Shown piece by piece: positions 7,546 to 16,993 of a stretch of DNA of 64,000 nucleotides. The position numbers and the translations under genes are program-made. The notes beneath the pieces were generated by a model. It was not told where the DNA came from, searched no databases, and saw only the letters and a list, made by a program, of their open reading frames with translations. The stretch's first letter is position 1, and every line of letters starts with the position of its first letter. Source of the stretch: Acinetobacter courvalinii (GTDB lineage Bacteria; Pseudomonadota; Gammaproteobacteria; Pseudomonadales; Moraxellaceae); contig NZ_BMDA01000007.1 of NCBI RefSeq assembly GCF_014635545.1, positions 62,001-126,000 on the forward strand, given 5' to 3'.

Positions 7546-10302
7546 ATGGCCAGATATAGCAAAATCAATAGTTTCAATGCATTACAAACACTTACCGTCG
7601 GTTCTAAATCTTATCAAATTTTTAACCTTCCGCATGCAGCACAGACACTGGGTAATATTGACCGCCTACCCAAGTCACTCAAGGTTTTGCTAGAAAATTT
7701 ACTGCGCTTTGAAGATGGAAAAAGTGTAAAAGTCGAGCATATTCAGGCGCTGGTGGACTGGCAGAAAAGCAAACGTTCAGATCAGGAAATTCAATATCGT
7801 CCTGCCCGGGTATTGATGCAGGATTTCACCGGTGTACCTGCGGTAGTCGATCTGGCTGCCATGCGTGCAGCCATGGCGCAGGCCGGGGGGGATCCAAACA
7901 GGATTAATCCGCTTTCCCCGGTGGATCTGGTTATTGACCATTCGGTGATGGTGGATCATTTCGCCAATCATCAGGCTTTTGCCGAGAATGTCGAAATTGA
8001 AATGCAACGTAACGGTGAACGTTATCAATTCCTGCGTTGGGGGCAGTCTGCGTTTAATAACTTTAGCGTAGTACCTCCGGGCACCGGAATTTGTCATCAG
8101 GTTAATCTGGAATATCTGGCACAAGCGGTGTGGCTAGGAGAAGATGAAGGGCAGGATTTTGCGTTTCCGGATACCTTAGTCGGCACAGATTCACATACCA
8201 CCATGATTAACGGATTGGGTGTGCTTGGTTGGGGTGTTGGCGGGATTGAAGCCGAAGCGGCCATGCTGGGACAACCGGTATCGATGTTGATTCCGGAAGT
8301 GATCGGTTTCAAATTGACCGGCAAACTGAACGAAGGCATTACTGCAACCGATCTGGTGTTGACCATTACCCAGATGCTACGTCAAAAAGGCGTGGTGGGT
8401 AAATTTGTTGAATTCTATGGCGATGGTCTGGCTGATTTGCCTTTGGCGGACCGTGCCACCATTGCCAATATGGCGCCAGAGTATGGCGCGACCTGCGGTT
8501 TCTTCCCGATTGATGAAGTTACACTCGGCTATTTAGCCCTGACAGGTCGTCAACAACAACGCATTGATCTGGTTGAGGCCTATAGCAAGGCACAGGGCCT
8601 ATGGCGTAATGCCGGAGATGAGCCGGTTTTCACCGATACTCTGAGTCTGGATATGAACACGGTACAAGCCAGTCTGGCTGGACCAAAACGTCCGCAAGAT
8701 CGTGTATTACTGTCTGATGTACCGAAAACCTTTAATGCCCTGATGGAACTGACACTAAAACCAGCCAAAGAAGCCAAAGAACGTCTGGAAAATGAAGGTG
8801 GCGGCGGTACGGCGGTAGAGGCACAGAAAGCCAATCTGGGGCATGAACAGCCGTCTTGTACCATTGATGGAAAATCTTATCCTTTAAATGATGGTGATGT
8901 GGTGATTTCTGCAATTACCTCGTGTACCAATACCTCTAACCCAAGCGTGATGCTGGCTGCAGGTCTACTGGCCAAAAAAGCGATCGAGAAAGGTTTGCAA
9001 CGTAAACCTTGGGTCAAAAGCTCACTGGCACCTGGCTCTAAAGTGGTAACCGATTATCTGGCGGCAGCAGGTTTAACCCCTTATCTGGATCAATTGGGTT
9101 ATAACCTAGTGGGTTATGGGTGTACCACCTGTATCGGTAACTCGGGGCCGTTGCCTGACCCGATTGAAGCCGCCATTCAGTGTCATGACTTAAATGTGGC
9201 GTCGGTACTGTCAGGTAACCGTAACTTTGAAGGGCGTGTGCATCCACTGGTGAAAACTAACTGGCTGGCATCACCACCGCTGGTCGTGGCCTATGGTTTA
9301 ACCGGCAATATCCGGACTGACTTAACCACGCAACCGATTGGGCAAGGTAAAGATGGACAGGATGTTTACCTAAAAGATATCTGGCCAAGCCAGTCCGAAA
9401 TTGATGCCGTACTACAGAAAGTGAATACCGAGATGTTCCATAAGGAATATGCTGCAGTGTTTGATGGTGATGCGACCTGGCAAGCGATCCAGATTCCACA
9501 GAGCCAGACTTATGCTTGGCAAAATAATTCCACCTATATTCGCCATCCGCCATTTTTTGAGGAGATTAACCAGCCGCCGAAAGCCATCGCTAATATTGAA
9601 CAGGCCAATATTCTGGCGGTACTGGGAGACTCGGTTACAACAGACCACATCTCACCTGCGGGTAATATCAAGAAAGACAGTCCTGCCGGGCGTTATTTAC
9701 AGGATCAAGGTGTTGAACCAAAAGACTTTAACTCCTATGGATCGCGACGTGGTAATCACGAAGTGATGATGCGTGGCACCTTTGCCAATATCCGCATTAA
9801 AAACGAGATGCTGGGTGGTGAAGAGGGTGGTAATACCCTGTATATTCCGACAGGCGAAAAGATGTCGATTTATGATGCTGCGATGCGTTATCAGCAACAG
9901 CACACGCCATTGGTGATTATTGCAGGTAAGGAATATGGGACTGGCTCCTCACGCGACTGGGCTGCCAAAGGAACCAACTTACTGGGTGTCAAAGCCGTGA
10001 TTGCCGAAAGTTTTGAACGCATTCACCGCTCGAATCTGGTGGGAATGGGCGTGTTGCCATTGCAGTTTGTGGATGGGCAAACCCGTCAGTCCTTGAATTT
10101 AACTGGGCATGAAACCATTTCTATCCATGGCTTGTCCGATGATATTCAACCGCACCAGACACTGGATGTTGAGGTCGTTCGGAAAGATGGTAGTCAGGCC
10201 AAATTTAAGGTGCTATGTCGAATCGATACCTTGAATGAAGTGGAATACTTTAAGGCGGGCGGTATTCTGCATTATGTTTTACGCAATTTGATTGCTGCTT
10301 AA
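7546..10302 (+). CDS. acnA: Aconitate hydratase A
   Basis: A 918-residue aconitase of the AcnA/IRP1 type, interconverting citrate and isocitrate in the TCA and glyoxylate cycles. The [4Fe-4S] ligands are visible as the Cys in AITSCTNTSNP (near 465) and the pair in GYGCTTCIGNSG (near 531-534). The swivel domain contains the GTGSSRDWAAKG motif near residue 803. A strong ribosome site, GGGAGGG, precedes the ATG. A hairpin terminator follows at 10311, so the gene appears to be a single transcription unit. Confidence 0.97.
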   Translation: MARYSKINSFNALQTLTVGSKSYQIFNLPHAAQTLGNIDRLPKSLKVLLENLLRFEDGKSVKVEHIQALVDWQKSKRSDQEIQYRPARVLMQDFTGVPAVVDLAAMRAAMAQAGGDPNRINPLSPVDLVIDHSVMVDHFANHQAFAENVEIEMQRNGERYQFLRWGQSAFNNFSVVPPGTGICHQVNLEYLAQAVWLGEDEGQDFAFPDTLVGTDSHTTMINGLGVLGWGVGGIEAEAAMLGQPVSMLIPEVIGFKLTGKLNEGITATDLVLTITQMLRQKGVVGKFVEFYGDGLADLPLADRATIANMAPEYGATCGFFPIDEVTLGYLALTGRQQQRIDLVEAYSKAQGLWRNAGDEPVFTDTLSLDMNTVQASLAGPKRPQDRVLLSDVPKTFNALMELTLKPAKEAKERLENEGGGGTAVEAQKANLGHEQPSCTIDGKSYPLNDGDVVISAITSCTNTSNPSVMLAAGLLAKKAIEKGLQRKPWVKSSLAPGSKVVTDYLAAAGLTPYLDQLGYNLVGYGCTTCIGNSGPLPDPIEAAIQCHDLNVASVLSGNRNFEGRVHPLVKTNWLASPPLVVAYGLTGNIRTDLTTQPIGQGKDGQDVYLKDIWPSQSEIDAVLQKVNTEMFHKEYAAVFDGDATWQAIQIPQSQTYAWQNNSTYIRHPPFFEEINQPPKAIANIEQANILAVLGDSVTTDHISPAGNIKKDSPAGRYLQDQGVEPKDFNSYGSRRGNHEVMMRGTFANIRIKNEMLGGEEGGNTLYIPTGEKMSIYDAAMRYQQQHTPLVIIAGKEYGTGSSRDWAAKGTNLLGVKAVIAESFERIHRSNLVGMGVLPLQFVDGQTRQSLNLTGHETISIHGLSDDIQPHQTLDVEVVRKDGSQAKFKVLCRIDTLNEVEYFKAGGILHYVLRNLIAA

Positions 10303-10310
10303 TTGAAGTG

Positions 10311-10337
10311 AGCCCTGTGCATTTACAGGGCTTTTTT
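10311..10337 (+). terminator. Rho-independent terminator of acnA
   Basis: AGCCCTGT (10311-10318) pairs with ACAGGGCT (10325-10332) across a six-base loop, followed by a run of six T. Confidence 0.9.
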
Positions 10338-10348
10338 CATTTCAGAAT

Positions 10349-11110
10349 TTAACTAAATCTGAATAACTTCTTTAGGCTAAAGCTCGGCTTCAACGACCAA
10401 ACACCCCAACGATTAAAATATAGTGAGTCTTCCTCGAAGAAATCACTCGATTGTTTTTTGTGAAGTTTTAATACTTCTGCTCCTTCCTCTACAGAAAAAG
10501 TTTGATTCTCTAACAGGGTTGGATTCTCTATCAGTAAATAGAGTAAAAACTGATTCAAGACATAGGAGGCATGTTCTACTCTTAAGTTGATACAGCCGTC
10601 AGCTTTCCCAAATTGATGCATACCACAAGAATAAAGTGAGTCCTGATCGAAAACAGTGGGAATAAATGCTTTATATAAATCAAATAGATTCTCTGCATCA
10701 AAGTTCAGCCAGTCCGATCGAAGATGAGTCACTCCAGACGTTTCAACTTTAATGGCTAATCCACCGGCTTTGAGTAGCGCCTGACCCAGTAACAGTGCTT
10801 GTTGTGCTAAGGCTATTGATCCGGCTTTGCAAATCACATAAACCACCATCTGATGTTGCTCGATTTGTTGTAGTTCTTGTTCTGAAAAACGATCCATACT
10901 TTGCTGCCTAAATATCTGGCTTACACGAGGATCATTTTTATGCTCTTCAATTTCAGCAAAATAATCACTGGCTAACGCTTTAATAATTAACCCTGCGTAA
11001 ATATAGCCTGTGTCATGGGTCAATAGCGCCTGTAATAAGGCTGAATGATTTTGCCAGATACCTGGAATACATAAGATAATGTCCTGTTGATCTTGTTTAT
11101 CCATAATCAT
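10349..11110 (-). CDS. DUF4261-like hypothetical protein
   Basis: A 253-residue soluble protein with no signal peptide or membrane segment. Features fit what I know of DUF4261: an N-terminal LCIPGIW, a central IKVETSGVTHLRSDWL (near 130-145), a conserved SLYSCGMHQFGKAD (near 168-181), and a C-terminal YVLNQFLLYLLIENPTL segment. The domain has no established function; in other bacteria it occurs in stand-alone proteins. The gene is convergent with acnA and shares its terminator region. The start could also be the second ATG, two codons in. The family call is from memory. Confidence 0.6.
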   Translation of the reverse strand: MIMDKQDQQDIILCIPGIWQNHSALLQALLTHDTGYIYAGLIIKALASDYFAEIEEHKNDPRVSQIFRQQSMDRFSEQELQQIEQHQMVVYVICKAGSIALAQQALLLGQALLKAGGLAIKVETSGVTHLRSDWLNFDAENLFDLYKAFIPTVFDQDSLYSCGMHQFGKADGCINLRVEHASYVLNQFLLYLLIENPTLLENQTFSVEEGAEVLKLHKKQSSDFFEEDSLYFNRWGVWSLKPSFSLKKLFRFS

Positions 11111-11395
11111 ATTTTCGAATCAATTATTTTTTTATCATACAATACTCCTTATTAAACTCTGCCTTTATTTGTAATGCTATTGATCAAAATAGATGAGTCG
11201 ATTGCTTTAAATGGTTGAGCTATCGATGTTTAAATTAAATCTATTTGGGCTGCCAATTGTTGATATTAAGACTTTCTTGAGTGTGGTTATATCTCCCAGT
11301 AAATTGTCTAAAAAGATGAAGGCGGGTCTTTTATCTTTTTTATTTAAATTTGAGCTGTTTAGGATTAAGGTGTTGGTAATCAGTCATTCAGGAAG

Positions 11396-12562
11396 ATGGT
11401 TTTGAACCAGTTACCGCGATATGTTTATTATTTATTGGTTGCCCAAGCATTTAATTTAATTGCAGCAGTATTGTCGGTCACAGTTTCAGCCATTGTCGGT
11501 TTAAAACTTGCGCCCACGCAGGCCTTGGCAACCATACCCTATGGCTTGCAATTTCTGGCCATGTTACTGACGACGTTTATCTTTTCATTTCTGATGAAAA
11601 AACTGGGTCGACATATCGTATTCCAGTTTGGGTGTATTTGTCTTTTCTTCGCGGGCATACTGGGCTATCTGGCCTTACAACGCGAACAGTTTGATCTATT
11701 ATGTCTCAGTCATTTTTCGCTGGGTTTATTCATTTCCACAGCTAACTTTTACCGTTTTGCAGCTTCGGATCGACTGGCGCCAGATTTAATTCCAAAAGCG
11801 ACGGCGATGGTAATTTCAGGTGGTGTGGTGGCCGCTGTGATTGCACCAATGTTGGCAATTCAGTTTCAACAGCTACAAGGTTTACCGGATTTTACCGCGA
11901 TCTATTGTATTTTCAGTATGCTGGCGCTGTTGCTATCACCCATTTTATATCTCTGGAATCGCAAGTTTAAATTACAACAGGCCCAGCAGGTGGTAACTGA
12001 TTTAATACCGCGCGCCAAACTCCCGGTCAACCTGATTGCTGCTGCCATGATCAGTGGTGCATTTGCCTATTATGTGATGAATGTCATGATGATTATGTCT
12101 TCCTTACAGTTAAAGCAACATCATAGCTTTCATTACGCCTCAATCTCGATCCAGCTGCATGTTCTGGCCATGTTTATTCCTTCGTTCTTTGTGTCGAAGC
12201 TGGTCCAGCGCTGGGGAATCAATCGGACGATTTATACGGGTTTTATTTTACTGATGTTGTCCTCTTTGATTCCGATACTGGGACAAAAGGGAATTTATAT
12301 GAATGTTGCATTAATTGTGCTGGGTGTGGGCTGGAACTTCGCGTATTCAGGTGCTTCGACTTTACTGGCTGGATTAAACGAACAGCAAAAGCATCGCGTA
12401 CAAGGACTGAATGAAACCATGATCGCCTTGTGCGCCACCTTGGGCGCATTCTTGCCAGCACCGATTTTGACCCAACTGGGCTGGATGAATGCCAACCTGC
12501 TGGCTTTAGTGTTGAGTGCCACTATTTTTGTCATATTTATTGTGCTCAGCCGACGCAGCTAA
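11396..12562 (+). CDS. Major facilitator superfamily transporter
   Basis: A 388-residue integral membrane protein with about twelve hydrophobic segments and the loop 2-3 signature around FLMKKLGRHIVFQFG (near residues 60-75). The N-terminal half starts LLVAQAFNLIAAVLSVTVSAI. Substrate is unknown. It stands alone; the next gene tcdA begins about 90 bases downstream in the same direction. The 285 bases upstream (11111-11395) contain a 64-codon open frame with no homology that I take as chance. Confidence 0.85.
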   Translation: MVLNQLPRYVYYLLVAQAFNLIAAVLSVTVSAIVGLKLAPTQALATIPYGLQFLAMLLTTFIFSFLMKKLGRHIVFQFGCICLFFAGILGYLALQREQFDLLCLSHFSLGLFISTANFYRFAASDRLAPDLIPKATAMVISGGVVAAVIAPMLAIQFQQLQGLPDFTAIYCIFSMLALLLSPILYLWNRKFKLQQAQQVVTDLIPRAKLPVNLIAAAMISGAFAYYVMNVMMIMSSLQLKQHHSFHYASISIQLHVLAMFIPSFFVSKLVQRWGINRTIYTGFILLMLSSLIPILGQKGIYMNVALIVLGVGWNFAYSGASTLLAGLNEQQKHRVQGLNETMIALCATLGAFLPAPILTQLGWMNANLLALVLSATIFVIFIVLSRRS

Positions 12563-12650
12563 TCGATAACAGGTGGCTTATCTTCCTCACCCAAACCGAC
12601 TAAAACACGTTAAAATAACGCTTTGCTGAACTGTATAGATCACTGCTGAT

Positions 12651-13415
12651 ATGACTGATGTACCTGTAAATGATGAATATGACCGCCGTTTTGCTGGTGT
12701 GGCCAAAATTTATGGAGAAGATGCCTTTGCTCATTACGAGCAAAGCCATGTCATGGTCATCGGCATTGGTGGTGTCGGCAGTTGGGCAGTGGAAGCACTG
12801 GCACGTACAGGGATTGGCGAACTCACCTTGGTGGATATGGATGTCGTTGCGGCATCAAACATCAACCGTCAATTGCCTGCAATGAGTTCAACACTGGGAC
12901 AAGAGAAAATTGAAGTGATGGCCGAACGGTGCCGTCAAATTAATCCACGTATGCAAGTCAATGTGATTGATGACTATCTCACACCCGAAAATGTCAAAGA
13001 GATTCTTAATCCGGTGCCGACCCTCATTTTAGATTGTATTGATGACGTCAAAGCCAAGCTTGCCCTGATGCTACATTGTCGCTTTAACAAGATACCTCTG
13101 ATTGTTTCCGGCGGGGCAGGTGGCAAGCTCGATCCACTGAAAATCCGTGTCGCAGACTTATCCAAGACCGAGCAAGACCCAATGTTGGCAAAGTTGCGTA
13201 CCCAACTTCGTTCAATGGGGATTTGCAAAAAGCCAAAAGAGAAATTTGGAATTACTTGTGTTTATTCGATTGATAATCCGTTTTCGAGTGCAGAGGTGTG
13301 TCCAAGTGCCAGACTACGTTGTGGTGGCTATGGTTCTGCAGTGGTGGTGACATCAAGCTTTGCAATGGTTGCCGTTGCGGAAGTCCTGAAAAAACTGGAT
13401 AAGATCAGGACTTAA
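12651..13415 (+). CDS. tcdA: tRNA threonylcarbamoyladenosine dehydratase
   Basis: This 254-residue E1/ThiF-like enzyme (also called CsdL/YgdL) uses ATP to cyclise t6A37 in tRNAs to ct6A. The nucleotide-binding motif VIGIGGVGSWAVEALARTGI lies near residues 36-55, LVDMDVV and the Arg in SNINRQLPA follow, and the C-terminal region has CVYSIDNPF and a CPSARLRCGGYGS segment typical of this subgroup. Length fits the family (E. coli 268). No csdA/csdE neighbours are present here. Confidence 0.93.
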   Translation: MTDVPVNDEYDRRFAGVAKIYGEDAFAHYEQSHVMVIGIGGVGSWAVEALARTGIGELTLVDMDVVAASNINRQLPAMSSTLGQEKIEVMAERCRQINPRMQVNVIDDYLTPENVKEILNPVPTLILDCIDDVKAKLALMLHCRFNKIPLIVSGGAGGKLDPLKIRVADLSKTEQDPMLAKLRTQLRSMGICKKPKEKFGITCVYSIDNPFSSAEVCPSARLRCGGYGSAVVVTSSFAMVAVAEVLKKLDKIRT

Positions 13416-13431
13416 ATCATCATCTGAACGA

Positions 13432-13911
13432 TTAAGCTTGTGGATATTGCGGTGCTAAGCGGTAATAGCTGTAAGTGACATTGGGATCTTTATAAACGTC
13501 ATAGCTGCGTTGCTTATAATCAGACACCCATTGTGAACCTGTGAAGCCTGCAATGTGACCGTAACGATGCTTTTTGGTGCGGTGAATAATGTAAATATCA
13601 CCTGGTTGAGGGTTATTAAAATCAGGCGTAATTTGTTGATAGCCGATCTGTTGTAAGGTACCACCCCAGTCCGAAGCGGCAACAGGATGTTGTACGATTT
13701 TAGCCCCAGCAGATTGTAAAGCGATTCTGACGAATTTGGCACATTGAGATGAGCTGCGATACGATGCTCTTTTAGCGAGTTTTTGCGAGAATTTATCTAC
13801 ATCAATCCCTGCTACTGATGGAGGCTTCGGCATTTCTCGATAAGGAATAACCACCTGCTGAGCAGGGGGGTGAATCATACTGTGATCAACTGAAGGTACA
13901 TCATAAATCAT
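13432..13911 (-). CDS. Leaderless CHAP/NlpC-P60-like amidase
   Basis: A 159-residue protein. The motif YRSSSQCAKFVRIALQSAGA (near 51-70) has the placement of a catalytic Cys at the start of a helix, and NPQPGDIYIIHR followed by YGHIAGFTGSQWVSDYKQ (near 115-135) supplies the strand-borne His and the typical G-D-I strand. This is the layout of a papain-like CHAP peptidoglycan amidase. There is no signal peptide, so export would need phage lysis, a type VI system or another route, or the enzyme acts in the cytoplasm. No immunity-like gene is adjacent. The family call is by motif only. Confidence 0.6.
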   Translation of the reverse strand: MIYDVPSVDHSMIHPPAQQVVIPYREMPKPPSVAGIDVDKFSQKLAKRASYRSSSQCAKFVRIALQSAGAKIVQHPVAASDWGGTLQQIGYQQITPDFNNPQPGDIYIIHRTKKHRYGHIAGFTGSQWVSDYKQRSYDVYKDPNVTYSYYRLAPQYPQA

Positions 13912-14170
13912 TGTGAATCTCTACCGCATTTTCAAAACAACTGAACGTGTGCCAGAATCTATTACGCGGCACATGGTAAGCGATAAATCTCAAAAAAACC
14001 AAAATGTAATGTAATAATATAACAAATTTTCGAATTTATAATGAATTCTTAATCAATATTTATTGAAGATTTACTTAATTATAAGCAAGTTATGTGACAC
14101 ACAATAAAAAATTTCAGATTTGTAAAATCATATTTCACAGTGTGAAGTGTGTCACGTTTTTTGGGTTCAC

Positions 14171-15175
14171 TCAGGCTTGATGCTCTTTCAGATAATCTTC
14201 AGTACGCTGCATGGCGGCTTGAATATTTTGAATGGCCGTTTCAATATCGCCAATGGTTTTTGCATTGCCGCCACTGAGAGCCTGACGCCATTTTCGTGCG
14301 CCCGGCAAGTTCTGGAATAGACCTAAAATATGACGGGTGATAATCGATAATGGAGCGCCTTCTGCAACGCGTTGATGAATATACGGCATCATTTGCTGCA
14401 TGATCTCAAAACGATCAGGCGCTTCCAGATTCCAGAGTTGTCCCATCTCCGCCAATAAATATGGGTTATGGTAGGCCTCACGACCAATCATCACTCCATC
14501 AACATGCTGTAAATGCTGCTGGGTTTCTGCAAAGGTTTTAATCCCGCCATTGATTTCAATGGTCAGGTGAGGACGTTCTAGTTTCAGACGATACACATCT
14601 TCATAACGTAAAGGGGGCACATCACGGTTTTCTTTCGGTGATAAACCTTGCAAGATCGCAATACGCGCATGCACGATAAAATGCGTACAACCTGTTGCTG
14701 CGACAGTGTCGACAAAATGCAGCATTTCTTCATAAGACTGCATATCATCGATCCCGATACGATGTTTCACAGTGACCGGAATTGACACGGCTTTTTGCAT
14801 GCTATGAAGACATTCGGCGACCAGATGAGGCTCCGCCATTAAACATGCACCAATTTTATTATTCTGAACGCGATCACTTGGACAGCCGACATTCAAGTTG
14901 ACTTCATCATAACCCCAATCCTCTGCCATTTTGCTACAGGTCGCGAGTTCTTGTGGGTTTGAACCACCCAGCTGTAACACGATCGGGTGTTCTTCTTTGT
15001 TGAAGTCGAGATGACGATTGGCACCGCCGTAAATAATCGCACCTGTCGTCACCATTTCGGTATAGAGCACCACATTGGGGTTAAACAGGCGTGCAAAGAA
15101 ACGATAGTCTTTTGTTGTCCAATCCATCATTGGCGCAACGGAAATACGTGGCTTTAATGATTCTAGTGATGGCAT
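14171..15175 (-). CDS. dusA: tRNA-dihydrouridine(20/20a) synthase
   Basis: The 334-residue flavoenzyme reduces uridines 20/20a in the D-loop of tRNA. The FMN-binding N-terminus reads SVAPMMDWTTKDYRFFARL (near 11-29); NLNVGCPSDRVQNNKIGACLM contains the catalytic Cys (near 98); VKHRIGIDD and a GVMIGREAYHNPYL segment complete the Dus signature. The DusA-type C-terminal helical domain with RHILGLFQNLPGARKWR is present. Length agrees with E. coli DusA. The 259 bases downstream are AT-rich with no clear element. Confidence 0.96.
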   Translation of the reverse strand: MPSLESLKPRISVAPMMDWTTKDYRFFARLFNPNVVLYTEMVTTGAIIYGGANRHLDFNKEEHPIVLQLGGSNPQELATCSKMAEDWGYDEVNLNVGCPSDRVQNNKIGACLMAEPHLVAECLHSMQKAVSIPVTVKHRIGIDDMQSYEEMLHFVDTVAATGCTHFIVHARIAILQGLSPKENRDVPPLRYEDVYRLKLERPHLTIEINGGIKTFAETQQHLQHVDGVMIGREAYHNPYLLAEMGQLWNLEAPDRFEIMQQMMPYIHQRVAEGAPLSIITRHILGLFQNLPGARKWRQALSGGNAKTIGDIETAIQNIQAAMQRTEDYLKEHQA

Positions 15176-15288
15176 AAACGGCTCTCGGATGTGGACAAGA
15201 AAAGAAAGGGCAGCATTATACGAGTTTTAGCAAAATTTCACCAATGCTGATCCTGATCACTTCAATTTTTAAGCATAAACAGCCAGAT

Positions 15289-16485
15289 TTAAGACGCTAC
15301 AATCTGGTTTTGCTTGGTCGCAACATAATCTATAAAGCTAAATAGCATGCAGGCCAATACCAGACTGATGCCTGCCAGACAGGTTGCACTCCAGCCACCA
15401 TGATTCCAGGCAAAAATTCCCAAAGCCGAACCACCAGCGCCGCCAGTGAAGTAGGCAGTCATATAAATGGCATTAATCCGTGATTTGGCATCGGGACGTA
15501 ACCGGAAAATAATGCTCTGGTTACTGGTATGGACTAATGCTAAAGCTAACTGGATTAATGCAAATCCAAGAATATAGCTCACTAAAACCGTTTGACCGAA
15601 ATAGAAAAATATCCAGCTGAGAATGAATAAGGCACAACCGATCCAGGTCAGTCGGCTGGTATAGCCCTGATCTGCATATTTACCAATATATTGGGTAGAA
15701 AGCGCCCCAAAAATACCGACCAGTGGCACCATGCCAATCAGCAGGTCTTGTAGATGATGGGCTGAGGTCAGCAACAGGGCGATGGTTGAATATAAAATAC
15801 TGACCGCAGCAAAGGCAAAACCACCCGCGAGTGCGCGTAACACCAAACGCTTTTCTTGCTTCAGCAGTTGTGCCATGGAGACAAAAACCTGACCATAATT
15901 CAGCTTCATACGCATGACATAAGGCAGGCGGCTTTTTAAGGCATAGGCCAGAATCAACATCAGAATGCCACTGACCACATAAATGACTTTCCAGTGAAAC
16001 AGGTTGGAGAATAATCCTGCAAGACTGGTTGAAAGCAAGATACCGACCAGTAAACCACTCATCAAAAAGCCAATCACTTCGCCTGTTTTTTCAGGTTTTA
16101 CCGTCATGGTGGCCAGAGGAATCAGCACTTGAGCTGCCACTGAAAACAGGCCAGCCATCACCGTGCCCAACCACAACATCGGTAAATTTACTGAAAAGGC
16201 ACTGATGAACAAGCCAATAGCACATAAACCCATCAATAAAGGAATAAATCGGGTTTTGTTGACCACATCGCCCATTGGCACAATAAACAGCAGGCCGAGT
16301 GCATAGGACACTTGCGCAAAGGTGACAGTTAGGGCTGCCTGACCTTCGCTCACCGAAAAATATTGCTGAATCGAATGAATCAAGGGCTGACTATAATAGT
16401 TGGCGCCCGCACATAAACCGCATGCCGCTGCCATAAACCAAAGTAAAGTTTTATTTTGACTGATATCTTCTTGAGGGATAGACAT
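15289..16485 (-). CDS. MFS efflux transporter, likely SoxR-controlled
   Basis: A 398-residue, twelve-segment MFS protein. The N-terminus (LLWFMAAACGLCAGANYYSQP) and PMGDVVNKTRFIP loop place it with drug/metabolite exporters of DHA1 type. It begins 18 bases after the RidA-family gene on the same strand, so both should share the promoter at 16956-16986, which carries a SoxR box. That context suggests export of redox-active compounds or stress metabolites; the substrate is inferred, not shown. Confidence 0.85.
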   Translation of the reverse strand: MSIPQEDISQNKTLLWFMAAACGLCAGANYYSQPLIHSIQQYFSVSEGQAALTVTFAQVSYALGLLFIVPMGDVVNKTRFIPLLMGLCAIGLFISAFSVNLPMLWLGTVMAGLFSVAAQVLIPLATMTVKPEKTGEVIGFLMSGLLVGILLSTSLAGLFSNLFHWKVIYVVSGILMLILAYALKSRLPYVMRMKLNYGQVFVSMAQLLKQEKRLVLRALAGGFAFAAVSILYSTIALLLTSAHHLQDLLIGMVPLVGIFGALSTQYIGKYADQGYTSRLTWIGCALFILSWIFFYFGQTVLVSYILGFALIQLALALVHTSNQSIIFRLRPDAKSRINAIYMTAYFTGGAGGSALGIFAWNHGGWSATCLAGISLVLACMLFSFIDYVATKQNQIVAS

Positions 16486-16503
16486 AGGATTCTCTATTCT
16501 GAT

Positions 16504-16923
16504 TTATGCGGTATAAGCGATGGCTTCGATTTCGACTTGCATGTTTTCTAGGGCTAGCGCAGGTACAGGAATCAGGGTGCAAGCAGGAAATGCCTGATCT
16601 TTCCATAAGCTTTGCATGATCGCGACCAGCGCCTGAAGCTTATCAGCATCATGATTGACGACCAGAATTCGTAGCATGGCAATATCTGACAGTTTCGCTT
16701 GGGCTGAAGCTAAAGCCTGCTGAATATTATAGAAGACTTGTTGTACCTGTTGGTCAAAATATTCTGACAGCTCGCCATTTTTATTTTCGCCACCCTGACC
16801 TGTGATATGAATCATCCGCATATTGGGCTTTACAATCGCGACGTGACTATAGCCATTGCGATGCGGGTCATAGAGTGCATCGGGGTTGATCAATTGAAAT
16901 GCATCTGTATGGGGCTGATTCAT
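16504..16923 (-). CDS. RidA/YjgF-family enamine/imine deaminase
   Basis: The RidA family hydrolyses reactive 2-aminoacrylate-like imines. The protein shows the trimeric YjgF fold signature: IHITGQGGENKNGE after strand 2, a NIQQALASAQAKLSDIAMLRIL helix-strand, and the C-terminal PACTLIPVPALALENMQVEIEA with its conserved Pro-Ala segment (written here in two parts: PACTLIPVPAL and ALENMQVEIEA). I use the ATG at 16923 (139 aa) because GAG sits seven bases upstream; an ATG four codons earlier lacks a ribosome site and nearly coincides with the transcript start. It is the first gene of a two-gene operon with the MFS exporter. Confidence 0.85.
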   Translation of the reverse strand: MNQPHTDAFQLINPDALYDPHRNGYSHVAIVKPNMRMIHITGQGGENKNGELSEYFDQQVQQVFYNIQQALASAQAKLSDIAMLRILVVNHDADKLQALVAIMQSLWKDQAFPACTLIPVPALALENMQVEIEAIAYTA

Positions 16924-16955
16924 GCTAAAACTCATTCTAGTGGCTGTGGTATGTT

Positions 16956-16986
16956 AGTATCAAAGCTCAAGTTAACTAGAGGTCAA
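16956..16986 (-). promoter_or_regulatory. SoxR-box promoter of the RidA-MFS operon, shared with soxR
   Basis: On the reverse strand TTGACC (16981-16986) and GATACT (16956-16961) are separated by 19 bases, the long spacer typical of MerR-family activated promoters. The spacer is overlapped by GCTCAAGTTAACTAGAGG (16965-16982), which matches the known SoxR box CCTCAAGTTAACTTGAGG at 16 of 18 positions. It lies twelve bases before the soxR start codon, so it can also control soxR. Confidence 0.85.
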
Positions 16987-16993
16987 GCAGATT

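Noticed and set aside
11211-11405. 64-codon forward ORF before the MFS gene
   Set aside because: Random-looking composition, no ribosome site, and it overlaps the start of the MFS gene out of frame.
13912-14170. Search for an immunity gene next to the CHAP-like amidase
   Set aside because: The 259 bases are AT-rich with stops in all frames; no ORF of useful size.
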